Shown piece by piece: positions 9,726-17,930 of a DNA stretch of 22,631 nt. The translations under genes were made by a program, and so were the position numbers. This DNA comes from Pseudomonadota bacterium (GTDB taxonomy: Bacteria > Pseudomonadota > Gammaproteobacteria > Xanthomonadales > Xanthomonadaceae): NCBI GenBank assembly GCA_023394655.1, contig JAEXAG010000159.1:1-22631 (forward strand), in the 5' to 3' direction. The notes beneath the pieces were generated by a model. It was not told the origin of the DNA. It was given only the letters and a program-made list of their open reading frames with translations, and did not search any database. The first letter of the stretch is position 1. Each line of letters begins with the position of its first letter.

Positions 9726-12077
9726 TCAATCGCGCGGCGGCGGCGGGGCCAGCACGCTGCGATCGCCATTGTGCTCGGGCGGCGAGACCACACCGGCGGC
9801 CTCCATCGCCTCCACCAGCCGGGCGGCACGGTTGTAGCCGATCTTGAGCCTGCGCTGCACGCCCGAAATCGAAGCGCGGCGCGTTTCGGTGACGACCTTC
9901 ACCGCCTCGTCGTAGAGCGGATCGGATTCGTCGCCGGCGGCCTGCGCGGCCTCGGGCAGGCCGGTGGCGCCGATGGTGCTGCCATCGTGCATGGTCTGCA
10001 CTTCTTCCAGCACGCCGTCTATGTAGTCGGGCTCCCCGGCACCGGCCTTGAGGTGCTCGACCACGCGATGCACTTCATCGTCGCTGACGAAGGCCCCGTG
10101 AACGCGCTCGGGCATCGAGGTGCCCGGCGGCATGTAGAGCATGTCGCCGTGGCCCAGCAAGGTTTCCGCGCCGGACTGGTCGAGGATCGTCCGACTGTCG
10201 ATCTTGCTCGAAACCTGGAAGGCGATGCGGGTGGGGATGTTGGCCTTGATCAGGCCGGTGATCACGTCCACCGAAGGCCGCTGCGTGGCGAGGATCAGGT
10301 GGATGCCGGCGGCGCGCGCCTTCTGCGCGAGGCGGGCGATGAGTTCCTCGACCTTCTTGCCGACGATCATCATCATGTCGGCGAATTCGTCGATGAACAC
10401 CACGATGTACGGCAGCGGCTCCAACGGCAGCGGCGCCTCGTCCGGCATGCCGGAGGGCTTGAACAGCGGGTCGAGGATCGGCTGGCCGGAGTCGGCGGCG
10501 TCCTTCACCTTCTTGTTGAAGCCGGCCAGGTTGCGCACGCCGACCGCGCTCATCAGCTTGTAGCGGCGCTCCATCTCGGCCACGCACCAGCGCAGGCCGT
10601 TGGCGGCCTCCTTCATGTCGGTGACCACCGGTGCCAGCAGGTGCGGAATGCCCTGATAGACGCTGAGTTCCAGCATCTTCGGGTCGATCATCAGCATCCG
10701 CACGTCCTTGGCGCTGGCCTTGAACAGCAACGACAGCACCATCGCGTTGACCGCCACCGACTTGCCCGAGCCCGTCGTGCCGGCCACCAGCAAGTGCGGC
10801 ATCCGCGCCAGATCGGCCACGGTCGGGCGGCCGGCGATGTCCTTGCCGAGCGCGAGGGTCAACGGGCTGCCGGCCTTGTCGTATTCCTTGGAGCGCAGCA
10901 GTTCGCTGAGATAGATCATCTCGCGGCTGGTGTTCGGCGTTTCCAGACCGATCACCGATTTGCCGGGGATCACGTCCACCACGCGCACCGATTTCATGCT
11001 CAGGCCGCGGGCGATGTCCTTGTCCAGCGAGGAAATCTGGCTGACCTTGACGCCCGGCGCCGGGTCGATCTCGAAGCGGGTGATCACCGGCCCCGGATAG
11101 GCGCCGACCACCTGCGCATCGATGCGGAAATCCTTCAGCTTGAACTCGATCTGGCGGCTGAGGGCTTCCAGCGTCTTCTCGTCGTACCCCTTCGGCTGTG
11201 GCTTGGGATCATCCAGCAGCGCCAGCGGCGGCAGCGAGCCGGGATCGCCGCCCATGAACAGCGGGATCTGCTGGTCGCGCTTGGCGCGTTCGCTCTTCTC
11301 CACCACCGGGGCCGGCGGCGGCTCGATCTTCACCGGCTCGCGCTTCGCCCGCAACTCCGTTTCCACCTTGCGTGCCTCGGTTCGCTCCTCGCGCAGGGTG
11401 CGGGTTTCCTTCCACTCGCTGGCCTGCTTCTGGCCACGGCGGAACAGATCCGGCAGCTTCATCACCCGCGCGCCGATCCAGTCCATCACCGCGAACCACG
11501 ACAGCCCGGTCGCCAGGGTGATCGCCACCATCAACAGGGTCAGCAGGAACAGGTTGCTGCCCATCGGCCCGAACAGCGTATGCAGCGAGCTGCCGACCAG
11601 CCGCCCGAGGATGCCGCCGCCACCGGCCGAGAACGCATCGACGTGCGGGATCCGCAGCTGCAGGAGGCCCACGCTGGCGATCATGAAGGCAAACAAGCCG
11701 ATCAGCCGCAGCGCCGGACCGAGGTCGGCATCGCCATCCCCATCGCTGTCCATGCGGAACAGCGCGATCCAGGACACCGCGCCAAGCAGGACCGGCAGCA
11801 GGAAAGCCAGATAGCCGAACAGGTAGATGAGCATGTCCGCCAGCCATGCGCCCACCTTGCCGCCGACGTTCTCCAGCGGCGCGGTCAGGTTGCCGGCCCG
11901 CGACCAGCCCGGGTCGTCCGGTGAATAGGTGACGAGGATGGCGAGCAGGTAGAGCAGCAGCGGCGCGATGGCGATCATCAGCAGGTCGCGCATCATCTTC
12001 TGTCGACGCGGGCTGGGCGCGGCGGTTCGCGCCTTGCCGGTCTTGCGGGCCCTGGTATCCGGCTTCTGGCTTGCCAC
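9726..12077 (-). CDS. ftsK: DNA translocase FtsK
   Basis: Septum-anchored ATPase that pumps chromosomal DNA toward dif and activates XerCD during division. 783 residues, about the length usual for Xanthomonadaceae and much shorter than E. coli FtsK because the linker is short. The order is a basic N-terminus (PSPRRQKMMRD), four predicted membrane helices (about residues 32-51, 78-106, 123-143 and 172-196), a charged linker (about 205-290), then the RecA-like motor with Walker A AGTTGSGKS (432-440, Lys439) and Walker B VVFIDEFAD (Asp563). The C-terminal winged-helix gamma domain (DEAVKVVTETRRASISGVQR) reads KOPS. The start is GTG at 12077; AGGT is rather far (13 bases). ATGs at residues 28 and 29 are alternatives, but a basic cytoplasmic extension is usual in the family. 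Confidence 0.96.
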   Translation of the reverse strand: MASQKPDTRARKTGKARTAAPSPRRQKMMRDLLMIAIAPLLLYLLAILVTYSPDDPGWSRAGNLTAPLENVGGKVGAWLADMLIYLFGYLAFLLPVLLGAVSWIALFRMDSDGDGDADLGPALRLIGLFAFMIASVGLLQLRIPHVDAFSAGGGGILGRLVGSSLHTLFGPMGSNLFLLTLLMVAITLATGLSWFAVMDWIGARVMKLPDLFRRGQKQASEWKETRTLREERTEARKVETELRAKREPVKIEPPPAPVVEKSERAKRDQQIPLFMGGDPGSLPPLALLDDPKPQPKGYDEKTLEALSRQIEFKLKDFRIDAQVVGAYPGPVITRFEIDPAPGVKVSQISSLDKDIARGLSMKSVRVVDVIPGKSVIGLETPNTSREMIYLSELLRSKEYDKAGSPLTLALGKDIAGRPTVADLARMPHLLVAGTTGSGKSVAVNAMVLSLLFKASAKDVRMLMIDPKMLELSVYQGIPHLLAPVVTDMKEAANGLRWCVAEMERRYKLMSAVGVRNLAGFNKKVKDAADSGQPILDPLFKPSGMPDEAPLPLEPLPYIVVFIDEFADMMMIVGKKVEELIARLAQKARAAGIHLILATQRPSVDVITGLIKANIPTRIAFQVSSKIDSRTILDQSGAETLLGHGDMLYMPPGTSMPERVHGAFVSDDEVHRVVEHLKAGAGEPDYIDGVLEEVQTMHDGSTIGATGLPEAAQAAGDESDPLYDEAVKVVTETRRASISGVQRRLKIGYNRAARLVEAMEAAGVVSPPEHNGDRSVLAPPPPRD

Positions 12078-12115
12078 CTTGCGGTCTTACCTCAGGATTA
12101 TCGGCTAATTGATTG

Positions 12116-12121
12116 ATTATA
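12116..12121 (-). promoter_or_regulatory. Possible ftsK -10 box in an AT-rich gap
   Basis: A perfect TATAAT on the minus strand lies 38 bases before the ftsK GTG, in the most AT-rich stretch of the window (about 12091-12130). No good -35 at normal spacing is visible; TTGAGG lies only 13 bases upstream. The 76-base ald-ftsK gap otherwise shows nothing. Confidence 0.4.
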
Positions 12122-12153
12122 AATGATTTTGTCGCCTCAAAGCGTGTAGAACT

Positions 12154-13224
12154 TCAGAGCGCGATGCCCTGCAGCGCGGGATGCACCAAGCGCCCCGCCT
12201 CCACGTTCACGCCCTTGGCCAGCGCGGCATCCTGACGCCAGGCCGGACCGGAGGCGATGCGGTTCACCCACGGCAGGATGGTGGCGCAGATCGCCTGCGA
12301 GCTGGTCTGCGGCACTGCGCCGGGCATGTTGGTCACGCAGAAATGGGTTACGCCCTCCTCCACGTAGGTCGGGTCCGCCCACGTGGTCGGACGCGAGGTC
12401 TCGAAGCAACCGCCCTGGTCGATGGCGATGTCCACCAACACCGAGCCCGGCTCCATGCCCTTCAGCATCTCGCGGCTCAACACCTTGGGAGCCGCCGCGC
12501 CGGTGACCAGCACCGCGCCGACCACCAGATCGGCGCCGGCCACTTCCTCGGCCACCAGATCGGCATAGGGATAGAGCGCGGTGACGTTAGGACCGAGCCG
12601 CATCATTTCGTCCATGCGGTCGGTGCGCATCTCGAACACGGTGACGTTGGCGCCACCGGCCGCCGCCAGCGCGGCGGAAGCACCGCCGGCCTTGCCCGCG
12701 CCGAACACCACCACCTTGCCACGCCCGGTGGATGGCAGGCCGCCCAGCAGCTTGCCCTTGCCGCCCATCGGCTGGTGCAGCAGGTGGGTGCCGACCTGCA
12801 CGCCGATCTTGCCGGCAATCACCGACATCGGTGCCAACAGCGGCAGGTCGCCGTTGGGCAGTTCCACGGTCTCGAAGGCAACACCGGTCAGGCCGATGTC
12901 CAGCAGGCGCCGGGTGAGTGCCGGCTCCGCGGCCAGATGCAGGTAGCAGAACAGCAGGTGATCCTTGCGCAGGTGCTGGAGATCGCCGGCGATGGGCTCC
13001 TTCACCTTGACGATCATCTCGCCCTTTTCGTACAACGCCGCGGCATCCGGCGCGATCTTCACCCCGAGCGCCGTGTACTGATCGTCGCGGAAGCCCGATT
13101 TCACGCCCGCATCCTTCTCCAGCCATACTTCATGGCCGCGGTTGACCAGATCACCGGCGGCGGCCGGCACGAGCGCGACGCGCCCTTCGAGGGTTTTGGT
13201 TTCCTTGGGGACGCCGATGCGCAT
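12154..13224 (-). CDS. ald: Alanine dehydrogenase
   Basis: NAD-dependent oxidative deamination of L-alanine to pyruvate and ammonia, reversible, cytoplasmic. 356 residues, slightly shorter than the roughly 371 of the family, missing only the C-terminal end. Conserved residues match the structurally studied enzymes: Arg15 in EGRVALVP, Lys75 in IVKVKEP, His96 in YLHLAAEP and Asp269 in VDIAIDQGG. The Rossmann dinucleotide motif is GAGKAG at 175-180 within VVVFGAGKAGGASAALAAAG. The ATG at 13224 has GAGAG about 9 bases upstream. It is divergent from trxB over a 115-base gap and co-oriented with ftsK. Lrp/AsnC control is common for ald in other bacteria, but no regulator gene lies here. Confidence 0.94.
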   Translation of the reverse strand: MRIGVPKETKTLEGRVALVPAAAGDLVNRGHEVWLEKDAGVKSGFRDDQYTALGVKIAPDAAALYEKGEMIVKVKEPIAGDLQHLRKDHLLFCYLHLAAEPALTRRLLDIGLTGVAFETVELPNGDLPLLAPMSVIAGKIGVQVGTHLLHQPMGGKGKLLGGLPSTGRGKVVVFGAGKAGGASAALAAAGGANVTVFEMRTDRMDEMMRLGPNVTALYPYADLVAEEVAGADLVVGAVLVTGAAAPKVLSREMLKGMEPGSVLVDIAIDQGGCFETSRPTTWADPTYVEEGVTHFCVTNMPGAVPQTSSQAICATILPWVNRIASGPAWRQDAALAKGVNVEAGRLVHPALQGIAL

Positions 13225-13251
13225 GCGGGTTCTCTCGTGTCAGGGGTTGAG

Positions 13252-13264
13252 GGCAGCGGCTGCC
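13252..13264. promoter_or_regulatory. Perfect 13-bp palindrome in the ald/trxB divergent gap
   Basis: GGCAGC and GCTGCC flank a single central G, 27 bases upstream of the ald start and 75 upstream of trxB. It could be a regulator site; no protein can be assigned. A TACACT hexamer at 13290-13295 is a weak -10 candidate for trxB without a -35. Confidence 0.25.
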
Positions 13265-13339
13265 GCCCGCATCTGGAGGGTGCGCGGCTTACACTAGGCC
13301 TCGCCCACGCCCCTCCATACGGTTGAAAGTATAGCGATC

Positions 13340-14299
13340 ATGTCCACCGCCACGACCAAGCATTGCCGCCTCCTCATCCTCGGTTCCGGCCCGGCCGGCT
13401 GGACCGCCGCCGTCTACGCCGCGCGCGCCAACCTGAAGCCCGTCGTGGTGACCGGCATGGCGATCGGCGGCCAGCTGATGACCACCACCGAGGTGGACAA
13501 CTGGCCGGGCGATGCACACGGCCTGATGGGCCCGGCACTGATGGAGCGCATGCAGGCGCATGCCGAGCACTTCGAGACCGAAGTGGTCATCGACCAGATC
13601 CACACCGCCGACCTTTCGCAGCGACCGTTCCGCCTGAAGGGCGATGCCGGCGAATACACCGCCGACGCCTTGGTGATTTCCACCGGCGCCACCGCCAAGT
13701 ACCTCGGCCTGCCGTCGGAAGAGACCTTCAAGGGCCGCGGCGTCTCCGCCTGCGCCACCTGTGACGGCTTCTTCTACCGCGACAAGGACGTGGCCGTGAT
13801 CGGCGGCGGCAATACCGCCGTGGAAGAGGCCCTGTACCTTTCCAACCTCGCCAGCAAGGTGTACCTGGTCCATCGCCGCGACAGCCTGCGCGCCGAGAAG
13901 ATCATGCAGGACAAGCTGTTCGCCAAGGTCGAGGCCGGCAAGATCGTGCCGGTGTGGCACCACACCGTGGACGAAGTCCTGGGCGACGAGGCCGGCGTCA
14001 CCGGCCTGCGCCTCAAGTCCACCCAGGATGGCAGCACCCGCGATCTCGCGGTGCACGGCATGTTCGTCGCCATCGGCCACCACCCGAACACGCAAATCTT
14101 CGACGGCCAGCTGGCGATGGAAAACGGCTACCTCAAGATCCGTTCCGGGCTCGAGGGCGGCGCCACCATGACCTCGGTGCCGGGCGTGTTCGCCGCCGGC
14201 GACGTTGCCGACCAGCACTACCGGCAGGCGATCACCTCCGCCGGCTTTGGCTGCATGGCCGCGCTGGATGCAGAGCGCTGGCTCGAGTCGCAGGGCTGA
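13340..14299 (+). CDS. trxB: Thioredoxin-disulfide reductase
   Basis: FAD-dependent, NADPH-driven reduction of thioredoxin in the cytoplasm. 319 residues, the size of the low-molecular-weight bacterial enzyme. It shows the N-terminal FAD motif GSGPAG (residues 15-20), the redox-active CATC (Cys138 and Cys141, in SACATCDGFF), the NADPH motif GGGNTAVEEALYL followed by HRRDSLRAEK, and the C-terminal FAD-binding GVFAAGDVADQHYRQAITSA. The start at 13340 gives a standard N-terminus, although the Shine-Dalgarno sequence is poor. It is the first gene of a rightward run and is divergent from ald; the trxB-ftsK-lolA proximity is common in related genomes. Confidence 0.97.
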   Translation: MSTATTKHCRLLILGSGPAGWTAAVYAARANLKPVVVTGMAIGGQLMTTTEVDNWPGDAHGLMGPALMERMQAHAEHFETEVVIDQIHTADLSQRPFRLKGDAGEYTADALVISTGATAKYLGLPSEETFKGRGVSACATCDGFFYRDKDVAVIGGGNTAVEEALYLSNLASKVYLVHRRDSLRAEKIMQDKLFAKVEAGKIVPVWHHTVDEVLGDEAGVTGLRLKSTQDGSTRDLAVHGMFVAIGHHPNTQIFDGQLAMENGYLKIRSGLEGGATMTSVPGVFAAGDVADQHYRQAITSAGFGCMAALDAERWLESQG

Positions 14300-14343
14300 A
14301 CCTTGACGCGGGCCGGACCCGCCCGCCTGCACACTGACGGTCG

Positions 14344-15627
14344 ATGACGCATCCCGACCGCCACCGCCGCCTGCGCCGGATGAAGGCCATCGCGCTGGCG
14401 TGCCTGCTGGGCGCGGTGTTGCTGCTGGTCCTCGCGCAATGGCACGGGCGCGAGGGCGGCTGGGCCTGGGTCGGCGCGTTCGCCGAGGCCGCGACCATCG
14501 GTGCGCTGGCGGACTGGTTCGCGGTGGTGGCGCTGTTCCGCCATCCCCTCGGCCTGCCGATCCCGCATACCGCGATCATCCCGCGCAACAAGATGCGGAT
14601 CGCCGATGCGCTGGGCGATTTCCTGGTCAACAACTTCCTTTCGCCGGCACAGATGATGCAGCGGCTGGAGGCGTGGAATCCCGCCCGCCACTTGGGCGAG
14701 TTCCTCGGCGACGATGCCCGCCGCGACGAATTCGCCCGGCAGTTGCAGGGCTGGGCCGCGCAATCGCTGGAATCCCTCGAATCGCCCGAAATCGAGCGCG
14801 AAGTCCTCGGCCTGATGCATCGCCAGCTGGAGCGCTGGGATGCGGCCGGCACCGCGGCGCGGCTCACCCGCGCGCTGACCGCCGGCGAGCACCACCAGCG
14901 CGTGCTGAATGCCGGGCTGGTGCAGATCGCCGGATGGCTCGGCAAGCCCGAGGTCCGCGGCTTCCTCACCGAAAAACTGGTGGCGATGGCGCGCCGCGAA
15001 TTCCCGCGTGTCCTCTGGCTCACCGACAAGCTGGATTACACCGACGATCTCGGCACCGCGCTCTCGAGCCGGCTGGCCAATGCCATCGTCGATGAAGTGC
15101 AAACCGTCCTCAACGAGCCGGCGCATCCCCTGCGCGAGCGCTACAGCGCCGAAGCCGCCCGCCTGCTGCAGCGTCTGGAAGAGGATCCCGAGTTCCGCGC
15201 ACGGGTGGCGGAATGGAAACAGCGCTTCGTGGAGAGCGATGCGGTGCGCGATTACGCCAGCGACCTGTGGGCGCGCCTGCGCCAATGGCTGCGCGAGGAC
15301 CTGGAGCGCGAGGATTCCACCGTGTTCGCGCAATTCCGCGCCTATGCCACGCGCCTGGGGCGACGCCTGCGCGAAGACCCGGTGTGGCAGCGCGCGGCGA
15401 ATGCGCAGATGGCGATCGCCGCCGAACACCTCGCCGGGCAGGTCCGCAAGCTCGCGCCCGGCTACATCCGGCAGACGGTGGAAGCCTGGGACACCGACTC
15501 GATGGTGCGCGAGATCGAAACCTCGGTGGGACGCGACCTGCAGTACATCCGCCTCAACGGCACGCTCATCGGCGGCCTGGCCGGCCTGGCGCTCTACGCC
15601 TTGTTCCAGCTCACGGGCCTGCATTGA
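14344..15627 (+). CDS. DUF445 family inner-membrane protein (YjiN-like)
   Basis: Member of the uncharacterised DUF445 family (E. coli YjiN type); no biochemical role is known to me. 427 residues. A hydrophobic helix at about residues 13-33 and the conserved glycine/alanine segment AFAEAATIGALADWFAVVAL, then LFRHPLGLPIPHTAIIPRNK, form the family signature at the N-terminus. A long helical, charged central region follows (about 90-395), and a C-terminal membrane helix (about 405-425, LIGGLAGLALYALFQLTGL). It is thus probably anchored at both ends with a large soluble middle. The ATG at 14344 is 44 bases after the trxB stop; an ATG at codon 13 is an alternative. Its stop overlaps the start of the next gene, suggesting an operon. 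Confidence 0.9.
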   Translation: MTHPDRHRRLRRMKAIALACLLGAVLLLVLAQWHGREGGWAWVGAFAEAATIGALADWFAVVALFRHPLGLPIPHTAIIPRNKMRIADALGDFLVNNFLSPAQMMQRLEAWNPARHLGEFLGDDARRDEFARQLQGWAAQSLESLESPEIEREVLGLMHRQLERWDAAGTAARLTRALTAGEHHQRVLNAGLVQIAGWLGKPEVRGFLTEKLVAMARREFPRVLWLTDKLDYTDDLGTALSSRLANAIVDEVQTVLNEPAHPLRERYSAEAARLLQRLEEDPEFRARVAEWKQRFVESDAVRDYASDLWARLRQWLREDLEREDSTVFAQFRAYATRLGRRLREDPVWQRAANAQMAIAAEHLAGQVRKLAPGYIRQTVEAWDTDSMVREIETSVGRDLQYIRLNGTLIGGLAGLALYALFQLTGLH

Positions 15628-16787
15628 ACGCCGGCCCCGCCCCCATCGACGCGCGTGTGTTCGACCGCATCGATGCCGTGCCGTCCTCGCAATGGGATGC
15701 CCTGCACGATGGCCGGGACCCTTTCGTCCGCCATGCCTTCCTGCAGGCGCTGGAAACCAGCGGCAGCCTGCGCGCGGAATGGGGCTGGCAGCCGCGCCAT
15801 CTCGGGCTGTGGCAGCGCGGCACGCTGGTGGCCGCGGCGCCGATGTACCTCAAGAACAACTCCCACGGCGAGTTCGTCTTCGATCATGCCTGGGCACGCG
15901 CCTACGATGCGCACGGACTGGACTACTACCCGAAATGGCTGTGCGCGGTGCCCTACTCGCCGGTCACCGGGCCGAGGCTGCTGGCAACGGAACCTGCCCT
16001 GCAGCGCCGATTGCGCGATGAAATGACGCGCCTCGCCACGGCACAGGCGCTCTCGTCCGTGCACGTCAACTTCCATCGCGCGGAAGAGGAGCCGGCCTTC
16101 GACGACGATGCATGGCTGCTGCGCGAGGATGTCCAGTATCACTGGCGCAATGCCGGCGGCTGGCGGGATTTCGACGATTTCCTCGCGGCGATGGACCATC
16201 GCCATCGCAAGAAGATCCGGCAGGAGCGGCGCAAGGTCCGCGAAGCCGGCATCGGTTTCCGCTGCGTCCACGGCGGCGACGCCAGCACCGCGGATCTCGA
16301 TGCCATGCATGGTTTCTACCTGCGGACGTTCGCGGAATACGGCAACTCGCCGGCGCTGACGCGCGCTTTTTTCGGCGAACTGGCCGAGCGCATGCCGGAA
16401 GCCCTGCTCATGGTGTTCGCCCTGTGGCAAGACGCGCCGATCGCCGGGGCCATGTTCCTGCGCGGCGGCGACACCCTTCACGGCCGCTACTGGGGCGCGG
16501 CGGCACAAGTGCCCGGCCTGCATTTCGAAACCTGCTACTACCAGGGCATTGAATACTGTCTGCGGCACGGCATCGCCCGCTTCGAGCCCGGCGCGCAGGG
16601 CGAGCACAAGATCGCCCGAGGCTTCCTGCCGGAAACGGTGCGCAGCCGGCACTGGATCGCCGATGGGCGTTTCCGCGCCGCCCTGCGCGACTGGTGCGCC
16701 GAAGAGCGCGAGGCGGTCCGCCGATACGCCATGCGCCTGCAGGATCGATCGCCGTTCCGGGAAACGACGGCGCAAGCCGCGGCCTGA
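15624..16787 (+). CDS. DUF482 / FemAB-like GNAT-fold protein
   Basis: Belongs to the DUF482 family (peptidoglycan-bridge or GNAT-like acyltransferase fold; often annotated as peptidogalycan biosynthesis or N-acetyltransferase). The substrate is unknown. From a TTG at 15624 it is 387 residues, the normal family length. Conserved family segments are HDGRDPFVRHAFLQALE, APMYLKNNSHGEFVFD, DHRHRKKIRQERRKV and FEPGAQGEHKIARGF (from about residue 320). The TTG shares bases with the DUF445 stop (TTGA overlap), which favours translational coupling; the next plausible start is GTG at 15657, which would cut into the conserved N-terminus. No ATG start is available near the beginning. It is followed by aat after 12 bases. 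Confidence 0.85.
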   Translation: MNAGPAPIDARVFDRIDAVPSSQWDALHDGRDPFVRHAFLQALETSGSLRAEWGWQPRHLGLWQRGTLVAAAPMYLKNNSHGEFVFDHAWARAYDAHGLDYYPKWLCAVPYSPVTGPRLLATEPALQRRLRDEMTRLATAQALSSVHVNFHRAEEEPAFDDDAWLLREDVQYHWRNAGGWRDFDDFLAAMDHRHRKKIRQERRKVREAGIGFRCVHGGDASTADLDAMHGFYLRTFAEYGNSPALTRAFFGELAERMPEALLMVFALWQDAPIAGAMFLRGGDTLHGRYWGAAAQVPGLHFETCYYQGIEYCLRHGIARFEPGAQGEHKIARGFLPETVRSRHWIADGRFRAALRDWCAEEREAVRRYAMRLQDRSPFRETTAQAAA

Positions 16788-16799
16788 GAACCGCACGCC

Positions 16800-17537
16800 A
16801 TGCCGATCACCCTGCCCCTGCTGTCCGCCGACCCGCAAGCGCCGTTCCCGCCGGTCACCGCCGCCTTGCGCGTCCCCGACGGCCTGCTGGCGATGGGCGG
16901 CGATCTCTCCGTCGCGCGCCTGCTCAAGGCCTACGCCAACGGCATTTTTCCGTGGTTTTCCGAAGGCGAACCGATCCTCTGGTGGTCGCCGGATCCGCGC
17001 ATGGTGTTCCGCACCGATGGCGTGAAGCTGTCCTCGCGCTTCCGCCGGCAATTGCGCGGCAGCGCATGGACGATCCGGGCCGACACCGCCTTCGCCGGAG
17101 TGATCCGGGCCTGCGCCGCACCGCGCCACGACCAACCGGGCACCTGGATCAGCCCGGCGATGCAGGCCGCCTACATCGCGCTCCACCGCGCCGGTCACGC
17201 GCATTCGGTGGAAGTCTTCGACGGGGCGCGGCTGGTCGGCGGCATCTACGGCGTCGCCATCGGTCGCATGTTTTTCGGCGAATCGATGTTCTCCGCCGAA
17301 TCGGGCGGCTCCAAGGCGGCACTGGCGGCGCTGGCGGGATTCCTCCGGGAACACCAGTGCCCGCTCATCGATGCCCAGGTGGAAAACCCGCACCTGCGAT
17401 CCCTCGGCGCGGAACGCATGACGCGCGATGCCTTCATGGAGGCGATCCATCCCCTGCTGGCGCAGCCCGGCCTGCCAGCCTCGTGGACGACGGGATTCGG
17501 CCTGCGGACGGCATGCCGGCTCGGCAACCCCGGCTGA
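16800..17537 (+). CDS. aat: Leucyl/phenylalanyl-tRNA--protein transferase
   Basis: Transfers Leu or Phe from aminoacyl-tRNA to N-terminal Arg or Lys of proteins, creating N-degrons for ClpS/ClpAP. 245 residues, standard size. Signature segments: FPPVTAALRVPDGLLAMGGD, YANGIFPWF (residues 45-53), WWSPDPRMVF (61-70), TWISPAMQAAYIALHRAGHA, GGIYGVAIGRMFFGESMFS and NPHLRSLGAERMTRD. It sits 12 bases after the DUF482 gene and 88 before infA; the aat-infA neighbourhood is common in gammaproteobacteria. clpS/clpA, often nearby in E. coli, are not in this window. Confidence 0.96.
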   Translation: MPITLPLLSADPQAPFPPVTAALRVPDGLLAMGGDLSVARLLKAYANGIFPWFSEGEPILWWSPDPRMVFRTDGVKLSSRFRRQLRGSAWTIRADTAFAGVIRACAAPRHDQPGTWISPAMQAAYIALHRAGHAHSVEVFDGARLVGGIYGVAIGRMFFGESMFSAESGGSKAALAALAGFLREHQCPLIDAQVENPHLRSLGAERMTRDAFMEAIHPLLAQPGLPASWTTGFGLRTACRLGNPG

Positions 17538-17552
17538 ACGATCCGCGCCGTT

Positions 17553-17582
17553 TTGCTTGCGCGGGGCCTCTCGTGGCACAAT
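17553..17582 (+). promoter_or_regulatory. Predicted infA promoter
   Basis: TTGCTT (17553-17558), an 18-base spacer and CACAAT (17577-17582), with an extended -10 TGG directly in front. It lies 44 bases before the infA ATG and would give infA its own transcript, independent of aat. Confidence 0.5.
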
Positions 17583-17625
17583 GACGCGTTTTCCCGCGCC
17601 AACAAGGCGCCCAACAGCGTGAGTT

Positions 17626-17844
17626 ATGGCAAAAGACGACGTCATCGAGTTCGAAGGGACCATCAGCGAAACCCTTCCCAACACCATGTTCCGGGTGAAG
17701 CTCGAGAACGGCCACGAGATCATCGCCCACATTTCCGGGCGCATGCGCAAGAACTACATCCGCATCCTGACCGGCGACCGGGTCAAGGTGGAGATGACGC
17801 CCTACGACCTGACCAAGGGGCGCATCACCTACCGCCATCGTTGA
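17626..17844 (+). CDS. infA: Translation initiation factor IF-1
   Basis: Small S1/OB-fold factor that binds the 30S A site during initiation. 72 residues, identical in length to E. coli IF-1, starting MAKDDVIEFEGTISETLPNT and ending LTKGRITYRHR. The ribosome-binding element GTGAG lies just before the ATG. It is followed by a hairpin terminator and converges with the OmpA-like lipoprotein gene. Confidence 0.98.
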   Translation: MAKDDVIEFEGTISETLPNTMFRVKLENGHEIIAHISGRMRKNYIRILTGDRVKVEMTPYDLTKGRITYRHR

Positions 17845-17870
17845 TCGGCGCTTCAGGGGACGGAAAAGGA

Positions 17871-17895
17871 AAAGGGCCGCGCGATGCGGCCCTTT
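17871..17895. terminator. Shared terminator between infA and the OmpA-like gene
   Basis: Perfect 10-bp stem AAAGGGCCGC (17871-17880) / GCGGCCCTTT (17886-17895) with loop GCGAT. On the minus strand the stem is followed by a T-rich run (TTTTCCTTTTCC), so it best fits termination of the lipoprotein gene; on the plus strand the tail is short. It lies 26 bases after the infA stop. Confidence 0.8.
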
Positions 17896-17930
17896 CCCGT
17901 TGCTTGCCGGGATGAACTTGCCCGGTTGAA

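Noticed and set aside
9771..11924. A 717-codon plus-strand frame opposite ftsK
   Set aside because: It mirrors ftsK codon periodicity, is rich in His, Gln and Arg, and has no motif; ftsK on the other strand is unambiguous.
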